A DNA stretch of 27,354 bases, from positions 1 to 27,354 of the forward strand of contig JAGLBF010000015.1 of the NCBI GenBank assembly GCA_018260375.1, in the 5' to 3' direction. A program made the translations under genes and the position numbers. Origin of the DNA: Deinococcus sp. (GTDB lineage: Bacteria; Deinococcota; Deinococci; Deinococcales; Deinococcaceae). Below, piece after piece: positions 8,674 to 15,501 of the stretch (position 1 is its first letter; every line of letters begins with the position of its first letter). Under the pieces are notes generated by a model. The model saw only the letters and a list, made by a program, of their open reading frames with translations, was not told where the DNA came from and did no database searches.

Positions 8674-10290
8674 TTACTTCAATTCTAGCCCCGTATCTAG
8701 CCATAAGAGCGCCTGGTCATTTAAAAAAGGCGGCATCAGGCTGAGGGCGGCGGCTTCTTCTACCAGTTGTGGCAAAAGGCCAGCCGATCTGGGTGTGGCT
8801 GTCCACACGGGGGCTTTGTAGCTGAGCCCTGCCAGTTCGCAGGCGCGATCTATGCCCGTTTGCAAGTCGCCCAGCTCGTCTACCAGTCCGCGTGAAAGTG
8901 CATCCGGCGCGCTCCACACGCGGCCTTTGCCCAGGTCATCTACCTGCTCAAGGCTCATCTTGCGGCCCTGGGCTACGCGGCTGATAAAGCGGGTGTACAC
9001 CTCGCTTAGGCTGCGCTCAATTTCGCGGCGCTGCGAGTCGCTAAAAGGTGTGGCGCTGCTGTGTAGCAGGGCATTTTCCTGGCGTTTGACCTGCTCGGCA
9101 TGAAAACCCTGACGGGTGTTAAAGCCCTGTAAGACAGGCTTACCCGTCACCACGCCGATGCTGCCCGTTATGGTGTAGGGCGAGGCCACCACATGCTGCG
9201 CGTGGGTGAGTACATAGTAGCCGCCCGAAGCCGCCATGCTGCCCATCACGGCGACGACGGGTTTTGGGCTGGTGGCTATCTCGCGCCAAATCAGGTCAGA
9301 GGCCAGCGCTGAGCCGCCGCCCGAATCAACATACAGCACAATGGCTTTGGTGGTTTTGTCGTCTTTGGCCCGCCTGAACGCGGCGATGACAGTATCTGAG
9401 CCCACCATTTGCCCGCCGATAAGCGGTAAAGGCAGGGGGTTGTGGCGCGACTTGCCTGTTACGATATTGCCCACCACAGGAATCAGCGCCACGCGCCCCG
9501 CCTGGGCCACTTTGCGGTCTTGCGGCGCGGGCAGCAGCAGGTCTAGCACGGCACTCAGCGGACGGGTAGCGGGGCCAATCAGCTCGTCTTCGTAGGCGAC
9601 GCGGTTGATCAGCCCAGCTTCGCGCAGGCGCTCGGCGCTGCTGATACCCTCGTGCAGCACAGCGCGTACAGCGGCGCTGTCCAACGCACGGCGGCGCGAC
9701 AGGTCGTGTACCCAAGCGTCCTCTAGGCTGCGGAGCAGTTCGGTGGTTTGCAGGCGCTGCGCCTCGTCCATGTGGTCTTGCGAAAAGCGGGTGAGCGCCG
9801 ACTTAAACTCGCGAATACGTAGGTTTTCAAACTCTATACCGTGCTTTTTGAGAAACTCACCCAGGTACGTTACCTCGGCCCCAAAGCCGTTGAGCATCAC
9901 CTCTGCCGATTCGGGTGCCACCACTTCCTGCGCACCGCTGGCAGCCAGCAGGCTAGGCATGCTGATGTGCGGCAAATAGCTGACCGTACGTTTGTTGCTC
10001 CGCCCAAAGCGCTCCACCATTTGCGCTATGGCGCTGGCAGTCGCGTAGCCGCCTTCATAGGTGCCAAAGCGCAGCAAAACGCCGTGTAGCCAGTCTGCTT
10101 TGGCAAGTTTGTCAAGCTTGGTTTGCAGGCTTTCTAGGCTCTCGGCCTTATTCATCAGCGCCGCCAGTGGGCTGGTAGGCTGGCGTGCCGGCAGTGTTCC
10201 CGCGATGTCAATGATCACCCAGGTGGGCCGCGTAACGCCGCTGGGTAACTCGGCGCTGGATGCATGTTGTGATAAAAAAGGAATCTTCAT
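8674..10290 (-). CDS. sppA: S49 family peptidase, SppA-like
   Basis: SppA enzymes degrade cleaved signal peptides in the membrane. From ATG 10290 the product has 538 residues and the duplicated domain layout of the long (E. coli-type) form. The N-terminal half carries REFKSALTRFS, with Lys163 at the position of the general-base lysine. The C-terminal half carries SGGGSA (323-328) and SMAASGGYYV, with the nucleophile Ser355, then the TGSIGV motif. The Ser-Lys spacing of 192 resembles that in E. coli SppA. Unlike E. coli SppA I see no N-terminal membrane anchor: the protein begins MKIPFLSQHASSAELPSG and then enters the fold (WVIIDIAG). The ATG overlaps the TGA of a 51-codon upstream ORF (ATGA, 10287-10290), so translation is probably coupled. 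Confidence 0.93.
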   Translation of the reverse strand: MKIPFLSQHASSAELPSGVTRPTWVIIDIAGTLPARQPTSPLAALMNKAESLESLQTKLDKLAKADWLHGVLLRFGTYEGGYATASAIAQMVERFGRSNKRTVSYLPHISMPSLLAASGAQEVVAPESAEVMLNGFGAEVTYLGEFLKKHGIEFENLRIREFKSALTRFSQDHMDEAQRLQTTELLRSLEDAWVHDLSRRRALDSAAVRAVLHEGISSAERLREAGLINRVAYEDELIGPATRPLSAVLDLLLPAPQDRKVAQAGRVALIPVVGNIVTGKSRHNPLPLPLIGGQMVGSDTVIAAFRRAKDDKTTKAIVLYVDSGGGSALASDLIWREIATSPKPVVAVMGSMAASGGYYVLTHAQHVVASPYTITGSIGVVTGKPVLQGFNTRQGFHAEQVKRQENALLHSSATPFSDSQRREIERSLSEVYTRFISRVAQGRKMSLEQVDDLGKGRVWSAPDALSRGLVDELGDLQTGIDRACELAGLSYKAPVWTATPRSAGLLPQLVEEAAALSLMPPFLNDQALLWLDTGLELK

Positions 10291-10442
10291 GATTGGCCCT
10301 GTGCGCCCGTGATGGCACTCGTGGAACCTGTGCGCAGCGGGTGAATAACCCACACGCCACCAGCGTGGCGGTCAACGTGTCTGTAATCAACGTGACTGTA
10401 GATTGTATAGGTTAAAGCCTGCTGAGTTTTATTGTTAAACAT
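10287..10442 (-). CDS. 51-codon leader ORF coupled to sppA
   Basis: The ORF begins MFNNKTQQALTYTIYS at ATG 10442 and ends in a TGA (10287-10289) that overlaps the sppA ATG. It has one of the best ribosome sites in the window: AGGAGA (10451-10456), 8 nt before the ATG. The middle encodes a short repeat, HVDYRHVDRHAG, from near-duplicate CACGTTGA blocks. I recognise no family. Residues are mixed polar with no membrane segment or signal peptide. It may be a leader peptide that delivers ribosomes to sppA, a small protein in its own right, or the true start of a longer sppA product if a frameshift occurs. The arrangement, not homology, supports it. Confidence 0.5.
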   Translation of the reverse strand: MFNNKTQQALTYTIYSHVDYRHVDRHAGGVWVIHPLRTGSTSAITGAQGQS

Positions 10443-10631
10443 GTTACTTTTCTCCTGTTTAGGGTCACGGTAAGCGTCAAGCTGAAGTGGTGCTCCACGC
10501 CCGGACAAAAGGCGATGTTGGAGGTGCTTTCTTTGGCCTACCGTAGATGCTTCTGAATTATGCCGCTGAAAAGGCATTTGCACTATGGTTCAAGTCAGCA
10601 TCCATATGCTGTTCCCACTCGCATTCGCCCT

Positions 10632-10673
10632 GATTGATTCGGAAGTACGCCAAATCAATCGGAATCCGTATCA
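10632..10673. repeat. dispersed repeat copy with GATTGATT inverted arms
   Basis: GATTGATT (10632-10639) and AATCAATC (10653-10660) are inverted around 13 nt, followed by GGAATCCGTATCA. Read on the minus strand this begins TGATACGGATTCCG, the same end motif found at 11655-11665. The remainder of the 10443-10710 gap shows no other gene I can support. Confidence 0.55.
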
Positions 10674-10710
10674 CTGTGGCCCATCAGTTGGAGGCATAGC
10701 CGTAAACCAT

Positions 10711-11580
10711 CTACCTTTTTCTCCCCAGTTTTGCTCCCATCTGCTGGGCTTTGGCCACTATTAGCTCGGCGCCCTGTGCGCTAAGGTGCCGCTCAGCACT
10801 GCCAGTAAAGAGGGTGAGCCAGCGCCCCAACTGCTCGCCACTCACCTGCAAAGGCGCGTGGATGTGGTTGAGGTTGCCGCGCCAGGGTTTATCTTCGCCG
10901 CCGCCCAGCATGGTTTCCCAAAAGCGCTGAACTTGCTTCATATGTTCGGGCCAGTTGCTCACCTGGGCAAACGTGGGGGCCAGCAGCGGGTCGTGACGGC
11001 ACTGGGCATAAAAGTCATGCAGCATGAGGGCAAGTGCCTCACTGCCGCCTATGGCCTCTAGGGCACTGGCTGGCAAACGCAGCGGTGCGGGCAACTGATC
11101 GAGCAAGCTGCGCAGGGTTTGCGGCTGTGGGTGCGGGTCTATCAGCGCGGTGGCTTGCGGCAATGTCCAGTATGCAGGCACCCCGCTTACAGCGGCCAGC
11201 ACCTGCATGTTCGGTGCGTACAGGCACACCTCGCCGGTAACGTGAAGGTCATAGGGAGGGGCTTGATCAAGCTGAAGTGGCCCCTGAATGTGACGCGTGG
11301 CAATCTGCCCGCCCGCCGCTCGTCCCAGCAGCGCCGCCCCGCTGCCCCAGGCCAGCAGCGGCAACCCCGCTAAGCGTGCCCGCTGTATAAGCTTAAGATG
11401 CTCCCAGCGCAGCGGCTGATCTTGCAAGTCGGCAACAGGCCAGTCATCAGGAGGCAACAAAAGCGCTTGAGCCGTAGCCAACTGAGATACAGCAGTATGG
11501 GCGGTAGCCAAAGCCCCCACTCGCACAGGCTCAGCCACAAGGCCAAACTCAGCGGGTAGGGGAGAAAGGGTCAGCAGCAT
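10711..11580 (-). CDS. group III-like truncated globin fused to an N-terminal GATase-like domain
   Basis: From ATG 11580 the product has 289 residues (numbering below is from the longer TTG 11643 frame). The C-terminal 115 residues match truncated hemoglobins, most like group III: HDFYAQCRHDPLLAPTF (Phe211-Tyr212 at B9/B10), WPEHMKQVQRFWETMLGG (Trp231, Phe241-Trp242) and GNLNHIHAPL (His262 at the proximal heme-ligand position). The first ~190 residues look like a degenerate class I glutamine-amidotransferase fold: ALLLPPDDWP, then GLPLLAWGSGAALLG where active members have a nucleophile cysteine, here absent. The N-terminal assignment is weak. The globin probably binds O2 or NO; the partner domain's role is unknown. 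TACACT (11588-11593 on the plus strand as AGTGTA) lies 7 nt before ATG 11580, favouring that leaderless start. It is a single gene downstream of the BMP gene. Confidence 0.75.
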   Translation of the reverse strand: MLLTLSPLPAEFGLVAEPVRVGALATAHTAVSQLATAQALLLPPDDWPVADLQDQPLRWEHLKLIQRARLAGLPLLAWGSGAALLGRAAGGQIATRHIQGPLQLDQAPPYDLHVTGEVCLYAPNMQVLAAVSGVPAYWTLPQATALIDPHPQPQTLRSLLDQLPAPLRLPASALEAIGGSEALALMLHDFYAQCRHDPLLAPTFAQVSNWPEHMKQVQRFWETMLGGGEDKPWRGNLNHIHAPLQVSGEQLGRWLTLFTGSAERHLSAQGAELIVAKAQQMGAKLGRKR

Positions 11581-11654
11581 AGGCAGCAGTGTAGTGGGTA
11601 AAGGCTCGTCCGTAGCGGCGCAGTAACATGGAAATACCGTCAAAATGCTCTCGT

Positions 11655-11746
11655 TACGGATTCCGATTTCGCGGTATGATACGGACTGCGCTAAATTCCA
11701 CCACAGTCGGCGCCCTTCTGAGCTGTGCTGGAATGGGGCCCGTATA
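11655..11746. repeat. dispersed repeat, long hairpin copy
   Basis: ATACGG (11679-11684) and CCGTAT (11740-11745) are the ends. Inside them TTCCACCACAG pairs, with one mismatch, with CTGTGCTGGAA, so the whole segment can fold into one hairpin of about 67 nt. Upstream TACGGATTCCG (11655-11665) is a second family motif. The repeat lies between the BMP and globin genes on the minus strand. Confidence 0.7.
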
Positions 11747-11765
11747 GCGCCTCTTTTGCCGAGGT

Positions 11766-12911
11766 TTATTTGCTAGGTACTTTGATCTTCCCGCTGACAA
11801 TCTGCGCTTTAATCTGCTCTATTTTGGTGATCTGTGCGGGGGGGATAAGTGCTTTATTGTACTGGTCTGTGGAGTAATTGATACCGCCGTCTTTTAGACC
11901 AAAGACACGTGAGCCGCCTTTAAACTTATCAGCTTTTACATCCATGATCAGGGTATATACGGCATTATCTACGCGCTTAACCATACTGGTTAGGGCATGA
12001 TTCATGGTCGCAGGGTTGTTATCAAAGTCACCCAGGTAATTTTGATTGCTGTCTACGCCAATAAAGAACATTGGTCGGGTGTTTCCCGCGCATGCCTTTT
12101 GATAGGACGCACTCTTGGGTACATTCTTAAAGTTGTCACTCTTAAAGGTTACACCTTTGGGCAACTGGTCAGCTTTTAAACACTGTTGGCCCTTCATATA
12201 TACCTGTACGCCTTTTCCTGATGCACCCGCTGCGGCGTAAATGATATCTGCACCCTTGGCTTTCATGGTGCCTGTAATGTTTTTAGCAGCAGCAGGGTTA
12301 TTCCAGGCGTCAGGCGTGGTACCAATGTACTGGGTGATAATCGTCACTTTAGGGTTAGCTGCTTTGGCTCCAGCACGGTAGCCCGCTTCAAACTTTTTAA
12401 TCAGCGGGATGTCCATGCCGCCCAAAAAGCCCACCACGCCCGTTGAGCTGTTGAGTGCGGCGAGGTAGCCCACCAGATAGCTACCTTCCTCTTCCTTAAA
12501 GGTCAGTGAAGCCACATTCTTCATGGGGCTTATGTCATCCACCAACCCGAAAGCAACGTCGGGGTTTTCTTTGGCCACCTGGCTGAGGCTGGCATTGTTG
12601 GCGAAGCCCACTGCAATCACTAGGTCGTAGCCGCTTTGTACAAAGCCGCGTATGCCCTGCACCGTCTGGCTGGGGTCAGAAGGCTCAAAATCCTTAAAGG
12701 TTACGCCGCCCGCTTTTTGGGCACGCAAGGCTCCTTCATAGGCGGACTGGTTAAAGCTCTTGTCAAACTTACCGCCCGCGTCATAAGCCATGCCCACGCG
12801 GATGCCGCTTTGGGCGCTTGCCGTGGCAGACAGAGCCAGCAGGCTAAGGGTAAACAGGGCGGTCAGTGTTTTGGTGACGTTGGGGGTCAGTTGCTTGGTA
12901 TTGGGTTTCAT
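11766..12911 (-). CDS. BMP family (PnrA-like) solute-binding protein
   Basis: This periplasmic binding protein belongs to the basic membrane protein family, whose characterised members bind purine nucleosides for ABC import. The 381-residue product has a signal peptide ending SATASAQS, with no lipobox cysteine, so it is probably secreted by signal peptidase I rather than lipidated. Typical family segments follow: VGMAYDAGGKFDKSFNQSAY, PSQTVQGIRGFV, VIAVGFANN, GLVDDI, NVASLTFKEEEGSYLVGYLA, VGFLGGMDIPL and GADIIYAAAGASGKGV. A segment with two cysteines (about 250-290) may form a disulfide. ATG 12911 is chosen because GGAGG lies 4 nt upstream; an earlier ATG at 12995 adds a non-signal-like extension. 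No permease or ATPase genes are adjacent, so the rest of the transporter is encoded elsewhere. It diverges from ligA. Confidence 0.93.
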   Translation of the reverse strand: MKPNTKQLTPNVTKTLTALFTLSLLALSATASAQSGIRVGMAYDAGGKFDKSFNQSAYEGALRAQKAGGVTFKDFEPSDPSQTVQGIRGFVQSGYDLVIAVGFANNASLSQVAKENPDVAFGLVDDISPMKNVASLTFKEEEGSYLVGYLAALNSSTGVVGFLGGMDIPLIKKFEAGYRAGAKAANPKVTIITQYIGTTPDAWNNPAAAKNITGTMKAKGADIIYAAAGASGKGVQVYMKGQQCLKADQLPKGVTFKSDNFKNVPKSASYQKACAGNTRPMFFIGVDSNQNYLGDFDNNPATMNHALTSMVKRVDNAVYTLIMDVKADKFKGGSRVFGLKDGGINYSTDQYNKALIPPAQITKIEQIKAQIVSGKIKVPSK

Positions 12912-12982
12912 GGTTCCTCCGTGAGGACGGCTAAAGCGCCAGGGGTTAGGGTCTAAGACGTAAGGGTGAGGGGCGTACGAAA

Positions 12983-13115
12983 AGTAACTATTCAAGGGGT
13001 CGCCGTTTTAGACTTGAGAAACTGTTGCACACTGACAGGTAAATGTCCACACTACGCTCTTTCGTTGCCACGTTGTCACAACATAAGTGCTGCGTTGATG
13101 TGTTGAATAGTTACT
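12983..13115. promoter_or_regulatory. widely spaced 13-bp inverted repeat between the BMP gene and ligA
   Basis: AGTAACTATTCAA (12983-12995) and TTGAATAGTTACT (13103-13115) are perfect inverted copies separated by 107 nt. Between them GTTGTCACAAC (13072-13082) is a near-perfect palindrome whose TTGTCACAA core resembles GntR-type operators. The region is AT-rich compared with its surroundings and must hold the BMP promoter. The arms could be a looping operator pair or the ends of a small non-autonomous element. Confidence 0.55.
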
Positions 13116-13152
13116 ATAGATAAACAGTATATCAGCCCTTTCTTAACGGGGG

Positions 13153-13187
13153 CTGACAATGCCCAGTCAGGGCGCTACTCTGGGAGT
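13153..13187 (+). promoter_or_regulatory. candidate leaderless promoter of ligA
   Basis: CTGACA (13153-13158), 17 nt, then TACTCT (13176-13181), then 6 nt and the ATG at 13188. This is the best -35/-10 pair in the window and predicts transcription starting at or next to the A of the start codon. GGGAG just before the ATG is too close to work as a standard SD. Confidence 0.55.
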
Positions 13188-15335
13188 ATGAACTCTGAAA
13201 AGCCCAGTGACTTTTTAGCTGATACCATAACAGCGCCCGCCAATGATGTGGCTAACGCGCCCTTGCCCACGTTGGCCCGTTACCTAGAGCTGATGGAGCA
13301 ACTCGCCCACCACAACCGCCGCTACTACGAGCAAGACGACCCGACCATCACCGACGATGCCTATGATGCGTTAGTCCGCGAAGCCCGCACCTTAGCACAG
13401 GCCCATCCAGACTATATACAGGAGTGGGAAAAGCAGGTGAGCCGCTCTCCTTTGGCGGACACTGGCCCGGCACAGGTGTCTGACCCCACCGCCACCGTCG
13501 GCGGTATGCCCAGCAGCGCCTTTGCCAACGTCACCCACCCTACGGCGATGACCAGTCTGGACAATGTATTTGATGACGCCGAGCTGCTCGGCTTTCAAGA
13601 CAAGTTAGCCCGCGCCCTTAATCTGCCGCCTGAAAGCCTGGCAGAGCGCCCCATGAGCTATACCTGTGAGCTGAAAATTGACGGGCTGAGTATCAATTTG
13701 TACTACCAACATGGTGAATTGCAGTGGGCCGCCACACGCGGCAACGGTACGGTAGGTGAAGTGGTCACGGCACAACTGCTGACCATTGAAGGTATACCGC
13801 AGCGACTTCCGGGGCTGACCGGCGAGCTAGAGGTGCGCGGCGAGGTGTACCTGTCGCGTCAAGACTTTGCCAGTTACAACACCCGCGCCGAAGAGCTGGG
13901 GCTTGCGCTGCTTAAAAATCCCCGAAACGGAGCGGCGGGGGCCTTGCGCCAAAAAGATCCTGAAGTGACGCGCTCACGCGGCCTCAAGGCCATTTTTTAC
14001 AGCCTGGGCAAGCATGACAGTGTGGCGGTCAGCAGCCAGTGGGAAGCGCTGGAGTGGCTCGGCGCACACGGTTTTGCGGTCAGTCCCTATTCGCGGCGTG
14101 TACCTGACCTGGCGGGGGCGCTCGCCTACCACGCCGACTTGCTGGCACAGCGCCCTACCTTACCCTTTGACGTAGACGGCACGGTGATCAAGCTAGATAG
14201 CCTGTACTTGCAACAAGAAGCGGGGTTTACCAGCCGCGCGCCCAAGTGGGCCATCGCCTATAAATTTCCGGTAGAAGAGGTAGAAACGGTGCTGGAAGAC
14301 ATCAGCGTCAGCGTAGGGCGTACAGGCAAACTGGCCCCACTGGCTCACCTGTCGCCCAGGCTGATAGAGGGCAGCACCGTGAGCAAAGCCACTTTGCATA
14401 ACGAAGATTACATCAAAGACATGGATTTACGCATTGGCGACACGGTACTGGTGCGCAAATCGGGCGGGGTAATACCGCAAATTATGGGCGTGGTGCTGGA
14501 CAAGAGGCCTGCTGACGCCGCGCCGTACCAGTTTCCCGCCCACTGCCCTGCTTGCGGTGAGCCTGTCGTACGCCGTGAGGAGGATGCCAATACCTTTTGT
14601 GTCAACCCGCTGTGCCCCGCACAGGATTTCCGGGCCATAGAGTACTTTGTCAGTCGCGGCGCGCTGGATATTCAGGGTATGGGTGAAAAGCTGATTATGC
14701 AACTGCTTGACGCTGGCCTGGTGCAGGGCCCCGCCGATTTGTATACCCTGAGCGCTGAGCAGTTATCGGGGTTAGAGCGCGGCGGTGAAAAAAAGGCCCA
14801 AAACCTGCTGCGCGAACTGGAAGAGAGCAAAACCAAACCGCTGTGGCGTTTTATCAACGCCCTGGGCATTCCTGGCGTAGGGCAGCGCAACGCGCAGGCG
14901 CTGGCGGCGACCTTTGGCACGCTAGACGCCTTCACAGCGGCGACCCCTGAGGCCATTGAAGCCGTGCCTGGCCTGGGCAAGGTGCTGGCGGGCAAGGTGG
15001 TAGACGCACTGGCGTTACCTAAAACCCAGGCTACGCTGCAAAAACTGCGCGCCGCTGGCCTCAACCCCCAGCAAGCGCCCCAAACCCGCACCCAGGAATT
15101 GGCGGGGCTTAACTTTGTACTGACTGGCTCCCTCAGCCGCCCGCGCGAGACCCTCAAAGCGCTGCTGGAGCAACACGGTGCACGGGTGACGGGCAGTGTC
15201 ACAGGCAAAACCAACTATCTGGTGGCGGGTGAGGCGGCAGGCAGCAAGCTTGACAAAGCCAATGAACTAGGAATAAAGCTGTTGGATGAGGCAGGGTTAG
15301 CAGAGCTGCTGGCAGAAAAAGGAGTGGAAATCTAA
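13188..15335 (+). CDS. ligA: NAD+-dependent DNA ligase (LigA)
   Basis: LigA seals nicks during replication and repair using NAD+. The 715-residue product shows all domains in order. Domain Ia (about 30-80, HHNRRYYEQDDPTITDDAYD) binds NMN. The adenylation domain carries CELKIDG with the nucleophile Lys163. It is followed by TRGNGTVGE, GELEVRGEVYL, NPRNGAAGALRQ and the OB fold. The zinc finger ligands are Cys453, Cys456, Cys471 and Cys476. Helix-hairpin-helix repeats occupy about 495-610, and a C-terminal BRCT domain (about 635-715) contains GLNFVLTGSL and GKTNYLVAGE. The first ~28 residues are a variable extension. Start ATG 13188 fits the leaderless promoter. The gene stands alone, diverging from the BMP gene. 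Confidence 0.98.
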   Translation: MNSEKPSDFLADTITAPANDVANAPLPTLARYLELMEQLAHHNRRYYEQDDPTITDDAYDALVREARTLAQAHPDYIQEWEKQVSRSPLADTGPAQVSDPTATVGGMPSSAFANVTHPTAMTSLDNVFDDAELLGFQDKLARALNLPPESLAERPMSYTCELKIDGLSINLYYQHGELQWAATRGNGTVGEVVTAQLLTIEGIPQRLPGLTGELEVRGEVYLSRQDFASYNTRAEELGLALLKNPRNGAAGALRQKDPEVTRSRGLKAIFYSLGKHDSVAVSSQWEALEWLGAHGFAVSPYSRRVPDLAGALAYHADLLAQRPTLPFDVDGTVIKLDSLYLQQEAGFTSRAPKWAIAYKFPVEEVETVLEDISVSVGRTGKLAPLAHLSPRLIEGSTVSKATLHNEDYIKDMDLRIGDTVLVRKSGGVIPQIMGVVLDKRPADAAPYQFPAHCPACGEPVVRREEDANTFCVNPLCPAQDFRAIEYFVSRGALDIQGMGEKLIMQLLDAGLVQGPADLYTLSAEQLSGLERGGEKKAQNLLRELEESKTKPLWRFINALGIPGVGQRNAQALAATFGTLDAFTAATPEAIEAVPGLGKVLAGKVVDALALPKTQATLQKLRAAGLNPQQAPQTRTQELAGLNFVLTGSLSRPRETLKALLEQHGARVTGSVTGKTNYLVAGEAAGSKLDKANELGIKLLDEAGLAELLAEKGVEI

Positions 15336-15343
15336 TCCGTATC

Positions 15344-15372
15344 AGGCGCCGTTGTTGTATCAGGCGCCTTTT
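15344..15372 (+). terminator. candidate ligA terminator
   Basis: AGGCGCC (15344-15350) pairs with GGCGCCT (15363-15369) across a 12-nt loop and is followed by a short T run. It begins 9 nt after the ligA stop. The stem is short and the T-tract weak, so termination is likely but not certain. Confidence 0.5.
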
Positions 15373-15398
15373 AGTCTAAGGTGCCTTTGTCGCGCCTT

Positions 15399-15484
15399 AT
15401 ACGGACTGCGCTCCATTCTGGTACAGTCTGGCCAACACAGTCAGAAAAGTCACCGCCTATACCGCCATATCAGGGAACCCGTAT
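15399..15484. repeat. dispersed repeat, long copy with ATACGG/CCGTAT ends
   Basis: Starts ATACGGACTGCGCTCCATTC (from 15399) and ends CATATCAGGGAACCCGTAT (to 15484). The interior carries CACAGTCAGAAA (15436-15447), which recurs at 20007-20018 with almost the same distance to the CATATC...GGAACC end. It lies between the convergent ligA and DUF3084 genes. Confidence 0.7.
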
Positions 15485-15501
15485 TTTTTCCTTCCTGAAT
15501 C

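Noticed and set aside
8582..8704. Extension of ybeY to the ATG at 8704.
   Set aside because: It would overlap sppA by 31 nt and add 41 arginine-rich residues not found in YbeY proteins.
10208..10390. Minus-strand 60-codon ORF overlapping both the sppA start and the leader ORF.
   Set aside because: No SD. It overlaps conserved sppA coding sequence in another frame, while the coupled leader ORF has the strong ribosome site.
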